DNA from: Turritopsis dohrnii
Lineage: Eukaryota > Cnidaria > Hydrozoa > Anthoathecata > Oceaniidae
Reading direction: 5' to 3'
DNA: 64,000 bases
NCBI GenBank assembly: GCA_027922465.2
Contig: BQMF02000469.1
Coordinates: forward strand, 1 to 64,000
Below, piece after piece: positions 57,301 through 64,000 of this stretch (position 1 is its first letter; each line of letters starts with the position of its first letter). Under the pieces are notes generated by a model. It had not been told where the DNA came from. It was given only the letters and a program-made list of their open reading frames with translations, and did no database searches. Position numbers and translations under genes: made by a program.

Positions 57301-59595
57301 GTTTCTACGGTGGCATTGCTTACTGCTTGGAAAAACCCCTGTAAATCTGGGGAGGCAAGAGCTGTTGCTCTTGACATATCCAAGGCATTTGATAAAGTCT
57401 GGCATACTGGTCTTTTGAAAAAGCTTCCTGCATATGGAGTTAAGGGTCTCTTTTATGAGATGATTCGTTCCTTCCTTGGTAATCGTAGGCTTAAGGTTGT
57501 TTTAGACGGGCAATCATCATCAACACATTCCATCAATGCAGGTGTTCCCCAAGGTTCTGTCCTTGGGCCAACCCTTTTTCTTCTTTTCATCAATGATCTG
57601 CCTGATGACATTATTTCCAAGCTTGCCATCTATGCTGATAATTTAACAATCTATTCCTGTATTCAAAAATCAGATTTGTTCAGCCAGGTAGAAATGGCAG
57701 GCAAAATTGAGCTTGATCTGCAATCTATAGTTAAGTGGGGAAAGAAATGGCTGGTCACATTCAATTCTTCAAAAACCAAACTTCTTTCTATAAATCATAC
57801 TAAAAATCGCTTTTTACCATCAGTTCCCATAAATGGCACCCAGTTGGAAGAAAACAACTCCTTTCGTCTCATCAGCATCACTTTTTCATGGGATTTCTCC
57901 TGGTGTTCTTACATTGAGGCAATTGCTAAGTCAGCCTCAATGAAAGTGGGCTACCTCCTTCATGCCAGAGCATACCTCAGCCCTGATGCCATTCTTTACC
58001 TCTATAAATCTACTATTCTGTCTTGTATTGAGTGTTGCTGCCATCTTGGGGTGGTGTACCCTCAGACTCTCTTAAACTTTTAGATCATATTCAGAAACGT
58101 GTCTGTAATGCTATTGGTGATAAACTTGCAAGTAAACTTGACACACTCTCCCATCGCAGATCTGTGGCATCTCTTTGCCTCTTTTATAAATACTTTTACG
58201 GAAAATGTTCAACTGAGCTCTCTTCTCTCATCCCTGCATTAAAAACTTTCAAGCGAAACACAAGATATTCATCTAACTGCCATGATCACACTGTCAACAT
58301 CCCAAAGTCATCTAAAACTTTTTACCAACAAAGTTTCATTCCTCGCTCCTCTACTCTCTGGAATTCTATACCACAGTCTGTTTTTCCTTCTCATTATAAT
58401 CTTCAACACTTTAAATGCAATGTTCATCGTTACCTTTCTTCCTTGTACCTCAATACACATCAGGGGTTTTAAACCTTGTAGTGAGCGATTAATTAAAAAG
58501 AAAAAAGAAAAAGAAAAGATCTTCCTAATGTTTTCTCATGGGTAGTATGAAGCCAAATTTAAACATTAAACATAAAGAGTGTGTATGCGACCCTCCAAGA
58601 TCTTGGCAAAAATATTAATGCTATTGCAGTAATAGGTCTTCAAAAGGTTGCAAAAGATCTCTGTTGAAAACTTAAGTGAAAATAAATCTTTTTGAAAATA
58701 ACGACAAATGATTTCCCCAAAGGATAGCAGTAATCCTGTCAAACAACCTAAAATAGAATTATAGCGGACAGTTTCTATTCCTAGTAGCTTTTGAAAAGCT
58801 ATTGTATCTTTCATCTGTAACTGAAGAAGACCTAGGTAATCAGCTCATTTTTACATGCAAACAGGTCACAAGAAACTGATATTGTGTTAGCTGAAATCCT
58901 TGAAACAAAACATTTTGTGAAATTGATTTTTTTCCTGTTTATCCAAACTAATATTTGCCAGCTGCAATAAACTCAGGAGATCATTTTTTCTATAAAATTT
59001 AAATGGCACAGTTTTAATGGCACAGCCTGTCGTGTGTTTTCTAATAAACAAGAGACAAATATATTTGCAAACAACGATAAATCCCCTGCATGGTCACATA
59101 ATTATGATAATTTGAAAAGCTCTAACTCTTGTCATGACTTCAAAACAATAAACTGTATTGTACAATTGTATGATTATTCAAAATGTATTGTATAATACAC
59201 TAGTATCCCTATTGAAATTTCAAAAAAACAGTCACTCTAAAATAAGTGTTACATACAACATGGATTATTATAATAGGATCGTATATGAGTAATATCTACT
59301 CTGCAACTTGTCTGCAAATAGTTCTGTAGATATGGAATCTGTAATTTAGTGAAATTAATCTGACAGTTTGCTGGTATTTACAATTTTTCAATTCCCTGAC
59401 CAAACTGTAAGTTTTAGTGATGGAATGTAATTGTAAGTTTCCTTGAACTTTTATTTCAATTTATTCATTATTATGACTATTCCGTTTCATTTAGCATACA
59501 GTATAGGAACATTTGGATGGACCATAACAAAACTATATTCTTCATTGATCGAGTGTGTCATGAAGGTTTTCAAATAAATAACAGAAGATGTATTC
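48358..59595 (+). CDS. Secreted EMI-domain protein, 5' three exons
   Basis: Exons 48358-48491, 48593-48703 and 59495-59595 have consensus borders (AG|GTGAGT; TTTCAG|GTGT and TTT|GTAAGT; TTTAG|C and ATTC|GTGAGT) and phases that chain. Exon 1 opens with a signal peptide (MKNLLLGCLLLLGILKISLS) followed by a Cys-Pro-Pro-Gly stretch. Exons 2-3 give a Cys-rich segment: TCWGNNWG, GCKTKY, a Tyr-rich stretch, then VCHEGF and RRC. That spacing fits an EMI domain, the N-terminal module of emilin, multimerin and MEGF-type extracellular proteins. The protein would be secreted or the ectodomain of a membrane receptor. Downstream EGF-like exons, if any, were not found before the window ends. The second intron (~10.8 kb) contains the pogo-like element 50886-55469 and the LINE copy near 57.3-58.5 kb. 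The exon chain is well supported; the EMI assignment is from cysteine and aromatic pattern only. Confidence 0.65.
48835..49214. mobile_element. 380-bp MITE sharing termini with the pogo-like element
   Basis: Ends CCTTAAGGAGATTTTTTTTGC and (reverse) CCTTAAGGGGATTTTTTTTTGC flanked by TA, with further palindromic flank GGATACTA/TAGTATCC. Interior contains AATTTTTGCGA-type modules like the pogo-like TIRs, so it is a non-autonomous relative. It lies in the EMI-gene intron 2. Confidence 0.7.
50178..50330 (+). repeat. Duplicated ~160-bp segment, copy 2
   Basis: Second copy of 47669-47835, inside the EMI-gene intron 2. Confidence 0.75.
51273..52859 (-). pseudogene. pogo/Tigger-like DDE transposase, broken
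   Basis: Two exons: 52859-52841 (ATG, donor GTAAGT) and 52611-51273. The N-terminal part has a helix-turn-helix-like DNA-binding region (FNDRFTIGRYAAVHG, AAVRKFKNQYP) and a basic tail ending KKRGRPLMP. A frameshift near 52289 leads to KKGGVVNTVVAVAAAKALI, then a further disruption around 52000 with loss of the first catalytic Asp region, then GITLNNSFLPMQLIYGGKT, then LILDVFSGQ (second Asp) and NLLQPLDLTVNRSFK (third Asp). The C-terminal 100 residues are intact. Confidence 0.75.
53099..54990 (+). pseudogene. HIRAN-like domain gene inside the pogo-like element
   Basis: Exon 1 (53099-53184) encodes FQAAVRGYHYYMKYWSPSQ and ends at a GTGCGT donor. Exon 2 (from about 54540) encodes VLDCMHEADNPYDFFAIKT, GRTVGHLLMEILRSME and YRRFPLVQGGLEIP, a pattern matching HIRAN-type DNA-binding domains (conserved D-N-P-x-D and V-G-x-L-P/M). 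TGA at 54760 interrupts where a Cys is expected; the same frame continues KKVIEKFKVMLDVL and a Pro/Lys-rich tail to 54990. The intron is full of CATTTTTT repeats. HIRAN domains bind 3' DNA ends in helicases such as HLTF; here the role is unknown. Confidence 0.55.
55935..56314. mobile_element. 380-bp MITE with CTCGG ends
   Basis: Inverted termini CTCGG(T/C)TCCCACTGCGCGATAAC, with internal palindromes GCGATAGTGACTATCGCGATCGCG. No ORF of note. Confidence 0.7.
57280..58520 (+). mobile_element. 5'-truncated LINE copy, plus strand
   Basis: Begins at SGEARAVALDISKAFDKVWH (~57340) and runs through GVPQGSVLGPTLFLLFINDL and IYADNLTIYS (active-site YADD changed to YADN). A frameshift near 58050 follows, then ALKTFKRNTRYSSN and PRSSTLWNSIPQSVFP, ending in an A-rich AAAAAGAAAAAAGAAAAAG tail near 58515. 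It lies in the large intron of the EMI-domain gene. Breakpoint close to that of the 14-15 kb copy. Confidence 0.82.
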
Positions 59596-60044
59596 GTGAG
59601 TATTTAATTTTCTCTTGTAGTTTTAAACTTTGCTGCTTGATTTGAATGAAAGTAGATAATCATAAAAAGCTAGTCTAAGAATTTCATTAAACTTTGGATT
59701 GAATTTTCCATCTATATATAATAATGGAGTGTTTATTAGAAACAACTTTAAAAAATTAGAAACTGCACAAAATATGCAAACATGTGGCAGAATACTTAGT
59801 TATTATTTTATTGTGTATTATGTAGTTTTACAACTTCTGTGTTATACTAGTAATAAGTTTTTGCTGTAAATGCCCCAAAAATAGACTGAACAGAAATGGA
59901 AATGAAAATAAAAGTAATATTATAAGTGTCTAAGATAATATCAGAATCGATTGCATAGTGTTCATATAAAAAACCTTTTAGTTTAAGTGCGGTGGCTGCA
60001 ACGCCACCTATTACGGCAAAACTATCCGCCATTTTAAGGTCAGA

Positions 60045-60284
60045 ATGTGTGAACACTTAGGTATATGGCATGTCACTGAGAAACCCGCGAGCGGTCTATA
60101 CCATCCTTCTGCGGTTCGGGACCATAGATTTGTTTGTGATTATACTCCATCGTTTTGTAATGTTACTAGCATAGGTAGTGATAGTAATGACTTTAAATTA
60201 ACTCTGAAGGAGAGCTTGCTCATCAACCGAGACAAACCTTCTCTTAACAGAACTATTACTTCACTACCTTTAGAATTATTCTAG
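60045..60284 (+). pseudogene. Penelope-like retroelement C-terminal (GIY-YIG region) fragment
   Basis: 79-codon ORF: CEHLGIWHVTEKPASGLYHP, VRDHRFVCDYTPSF, then DSNDFKLTLKESLLINRDKP and LNRTITSLPLELF. The Cys/His finger followed by KESLLI..DKP.LN...PLELF is the usual end of Penelope-like ORFs with a GIY-YIG endonuclease. RT and the GIY-YIG start are missing. Confidence 0.5.
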
Positions 60285-60463
60285 CGTATAATTTTCTATT
60301 GTTAATGTTTTATAAATTACGAACTTTTACGAAAAAACTCGTACGTGATCATGGTGTGCGGAAGCCACCGAAAATTTGTATCAATAAAATTGGATTTGTC
60401 AACATTCTTTTTTATTCTCTGCATTCAATCAAGTTATATTTTCAATTCTTTCTCAATTTCAGT

Positions 60464-60604
60464 GAAGACATAACAGGCTGAACATCTCAGCAGCAACAAA
60501 AATACGAGCAACCAATTCTTGCTTTCTTCCAGTAACCTTCCGCGCTCTGAGTTTTAAACATTTCTTAAGTTCTTCTGCACTGATACGAGATATCATATCG
60601 TAAT
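60464..60604 (-). pseudogene. SAP-like domain fragment
   Basis: Reads MISRISAEELKKCLKLRARK then TGRKQELVARIFVAAEMF, the helix-turn-helix pattern of SAP DNA-binding motifs, and stops at 60464. An acceptor-like AG lies just upstream at ~60605. Could be an exon or a transposon remnant. Confidence 0.4.
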
Positions 60605-60999
60605 CCCTTTTTTAAAGATAAAAACAGTAACAGTAAATTCAAGTAAGAAAGAGATGATTTTACTTCGTCTTCTCAAGTTAAAATGGCTTATTTTTAATCC
60701 ACTATATTTTCTAGCCAAGCTAATTAGATACAGACCTCTAAAAATAAACGCGGAAAAATCGTGTGGAATTGGTGTATTGTATACCTGGTTGATGAAAAGA
60801 ATTTACGAATCTTTTGTTGTGTCATAGAAGTAAGATCGCTTGTTTGTAAATAAATAGCTGTTGGAAAAATCTCAATCATTTCGGGACCATTGATTGTTTA
60901 GTGTAATGTCAAGAGTAACAGATGTCAGATGGTCAAATTAAAAAATATATGGGATCACATGGTGAAAGTGAACCTTTCTACGAAATACCATTCCTCAGA

Positions 61000-63060
61000 G
61001 ATTGTGATGACACCTTGATTATTGGAAGAATTCCAAAAATTTGCCACAAACCTCGTGCTCAATGAAGATCCAAGAAACATCATTTTTGGTTCTCCATTGG
61101 TTAGTGATCTATTTAGCCCTAAAACACGGGATCTGCGTTGTATTGGTTTCACTTTCTACCCATCGGTATTGTAATCCCTGATTCAGTGATAATGAATAAA
61201 ATAAGGAAAACAATTTTAAGATCAATCTTCTCAATAAATAACTTTCAAAATAATTTGTGATGGTTGAAGCAATCAGATAACAAAATCATCAGTGCATCAA
61301 AAAATGGAGAAATTTCTGTTATGTTATTTGATCTTGCGAAGTGCTTTTATTTTTTATTTTGATTTATATATCTTACTCAGCACTTCGAGCGAGCGAATTT
61401 CAGATTGTGCGAATAGGTCCAAAAAGAGAAATCGGAGATTAACTACAGGAAATTATTTATTTGCATTTGAAAATCATATTTTTATTACATTCCTACTTAC
61501 AAATCAAAAATAATCTATCTGTTCTTGAAGCACCTCTTTTATGGTAGCACTGCCAAAGCACCTATTGCACTGGGATTTGTCAAAGGGATTGGTTTGACAT
61601 TTTGTCAAAGCATTAAACAAATCCTTGATGCTTACGATATCTCCCAAGACTTTTTTATAAACTTAGATCTCCTTTGCCTTATTGTCTTGTTAGTCAATAC
61701 ACAATGGTACAAAAGGGATCTTAGCAAGTAAGCATTGTTGGTAGTGACGACCACCATCAAATAACTGGCACATTTTCAGTTACCTTGTCTGGAAAATTTC
61801 TACCAATGTGGTTGATATATCAGGGAAAAAGCAAACAGTGTCAATGTTACCCTTATTGGTAATCATTGGTCAAATGAAGATAAAGCAAAGGAAATTTTGT
61901 TTAATCAGGAAATACTGACACAGTTTCTGAACCTCTTGAAAACCTACGTATTTTGTATATTTTAAAATACTTTTGTTAGTATAAATGTCAAGGTTAAAAC
62001 TAAAGTATTTTATAATCTAAATTCAAAAAGGGTTTTTTTCTTGTGTGCAAACTTAAACGAATTTAAAACACACAAAATTAACCATGAGTGAATTATTAAA
62101 TTTAAGCATGAGGTTTGAAAATTTGTATCCTTTCCCTAAAATTCCGTAATAACTAAATTGAAAATGCCTATAAGTTAATTTATTCGCCTAACGTTATAAA
62201 GTTGCTTTTGATGTAATGTTGAAAAAAACAATGTGTTTCCAAGATTTATTGTCAGGAGAAGTAAAATCCAATGAATTCAGAAGGTCAATAAAAAATATAA
62301 TAGTGCATTACAAACATGTGAATATGAAAATAACACTGAAGACAAAATTAAAAATAAGAAATTGAATCATGTTTTTAACTCTTTCCTGTCCTTCTGATGC
62401 ACTGTTAGTTTTTGGCTTGTATTTTTTTCATGATAAGTATTTCATGGTAATTCCTTCTCCAATGTAAATTTTCAGTAATTTTGTTTCTTCAGTATACATA
62501 ATTTGTTGTGATAATGATAATATAAGAAGATTTTTCAATAGAGTTTTTACAAGTTTAAAGTTTTGTTTGGCCTGAAGTGTTTGACGTGTTATTCCATATT
62601 GAATGCTCATCTAAAAAAATATACATATGTGCATGCTGTGGTAAAATGCAATTAATCACATTCTGCCGTATTTCCCCACATTTTATATGGTGCTGCTATG
62701 ATTTCTTGATGAAACACTTAATGAAACATCTCTAGCTTTTCTTCTCTCTATCTTCTCTCTCTAACTTTAGTACTAGTTTTTAACACAGGACCCATGGTAG
62801 AACAGAAATTTTGTAAATATGTATGTATATATTGCTAATTTTTGAATGGTCATCCTGAATTTAAAAATTCGTAAATAATAATAATAATAATAATAAAGCA
62901 AAATAAATACCCAAATAAATATTAACACAGTTCTTTCAGAAGAAGCATGCATAAGTATCAATATTCTTTATGATCCTATTAACATGTTTTATCCAATGGA
63001 TGAACTAAAATGATGTTTTATGACATACAATAATAATTGTGACAGTTTATGGGAAAAGGA
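61000..63060. other. AT-rich region, no gene seen
   Basis: Short ORFs only, none recognised; (ATA)n microsatellite at 62876-62895. Confidence 0.4.
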
Positions 63061-63069
63061 TAACAAGCT

Positions 63070-63285
63070 AAATTTCGATTTAAATCGAAATTTCGATTTT
63101 CGATTATTCAAAGCTAAATTTCGATTTTTTAAAATCGAAATTTAGCTTCAAAAAATCGAAATCGAAATCGAAATTTAGCTTCTAAAAAATCGAAATTTAG
63201 CTTCTCAAAATTGAAATCGAAATCGAAATTTAGCTTCTAAAATTCGAAATCGAAATTTAAATTCTAAAAAAATCGATTTTTGAAT
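63070..63285. repeat. Palindromic AATCGAAATTTAGCTTC array
   Basis: Runs of (AATCG)n and GAAATTTAGCTTCTAAAAAA units in both orientations; TCGATTTAAATCGA and similar self-complementary blocks can form long hairpins. Confidence 0.8.
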
Positions 63286-63582
63286 TCTAAATGGAGTACC
63301 ATTATCGCTGTTAAAAAGCTTTGTTTATATTTTTCACATCGGTGTGCGCCATTTTGGTTTTTGATCGGGGGACTTTGTTACTTCGCTAAATCATCGAAAT
63401 AAAAAGTTTCCGAAAAATATCCATCAAGTTTACATTTCCATATCGTTTTGTTTTAATAATCTGGTCATCTGTTGTCAGTGATCTTTTATTGAATCTTTCA
63501 TTAAAATAAAGGTGAGTATAACAAAAGCTGTTAAAATATTTTCATTTGTCTCTCTCCTCCTTTGAACCTTAAAAAAAATTTT

Positions 63583-63928
63583 TAAGGCCGACCTCCAGTT
63601 GTGCGTACGAACGTCCGCTCGGTGCCGCGGGCGGACACCTAATTTGAATCTCCAGTTAATAACGAAACTCCAGGTGTTGAGTGTTTCTTTTTTTCGCAAT
63701 GTTTACAATTTTTTGCAATGTTTGCATTTTTCTTGAAATTTGATTGACTCGCATGCCAGATGGCCGCGCGGTGGCCTAAAAAAGTATAATCAAATCCAAC
63801 TTCCAAGCACACAAAATCTGGCCGTCGACGGCCAACAAAGTTGAGCAATAGTTGTCACTCTGAACATGCACAGAACTGGCCGCGTACGTACGTACGGGCA
63901 AAATCGCACAAGTGGAGGTTGGCCTTTA
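63583..63928. mobile_element. ~345-bp MITE near the right window edge
   Basis: Inverted termini AAGGCCGACCTCCAGTTGTGCG (63584) and AAAGGCCAACCTCCACTTGTGCG (reverse, 63927), flanked by TTTAA-like sequence; GC-rich ends include a CGTACGTACGTACG run. Confidence 0.7.
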
Positions 63929-64000
63929 AGTCACCAGAAGATCACATTAAAAGGTTTTAAAATAATAAACTTTTTCCCCCGAAGGAGTTTACCAAAATAG

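Noticed and set aside
61525..61731. 68-codon plus-strand ORF
   Set aside because: No recognisable domain, splice signals or repeat boundaries; ORF length is within chance for this composition.

Overview
The window is animal nuclear DNA. It is AT-rich, its genes are cut into small GT..AG exons, and it is packed with transposons. The transposon mix (a Polinton/Maverick, a DIRS-like tyrosine-recombinase retroelement, CR1/L2-like LINEs with PHD finger and endonuclease, a Penelope-like fragment, pogo, Harbinger and piggyBac-type DNA elements, many MITEs) suggests a cnidarian, perhaps a hydrozoan. That taxon is an inference from composition and element repertoire, not a database match.

Two host genes can be reconstructed. 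(1) On the minus strand, from 20988 down to 4692, lies an MFSD11 (UNC93-like major facilitator) orthologue in 16 phase-compatible exons, including a 16-nt micro-exon; its last ~25 codons were not found. Its introns hold three minus-strand (sense) LINE copies: 9354-10908, 13990-15182 and 17125-20705, the last nearly intact. (2) On the plus strand, exons at 48358, 48593 and 59495 encode the start of a secreted EMI-domain protein. Its second intron holds a whole 4.6-kb pogo-like transposon and a LINE copy. A lone signal-peptide exon at 39595 may belong to a relative.

The centre (22797-35257) is a 12.46-kb Polinton with ~520-bp, ~99% identical terminal inverted repeats. Plus-strand genes: an intact ankyrin-like repeat gene that starts inside the left TIR, a coiled-coil/TM protein, two small capsid/membrane candidates, a cluster of small membrane proteins, and the integrase. 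Minus-strand genes: packaging ATPase, major capsid protein, three smaller proteins, and protein-primed DNA polymerase B. Nearly every core gene has stops or frameshifts. Integrase and polymerase converge at ~31.49 kb, where both have lost their 3' ends, so the element is dead and internally deleted. It sits inside a minus-strand reverse-transcriptase ORF, whose two halves lie at 37017-35264 and 22796-22426.

The remaining third: 37.0-43.0 kb has a TTAA-flanked piggyBac-like element with a nested MITE, and a decayed Harbinger element with a MADF protein. At 43.86-46.5 kb is the DIRS-like element with RT/RNase H and tyrosine recombinase. At 50.9-55.5 kb is the pogo-like element, which pairs a transposase with a HIRAN-like gene. 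The last 9 kb holds MITEs, a Penelope-like C-terminus, a SAP-like fragment and a palindromic simple repeat.
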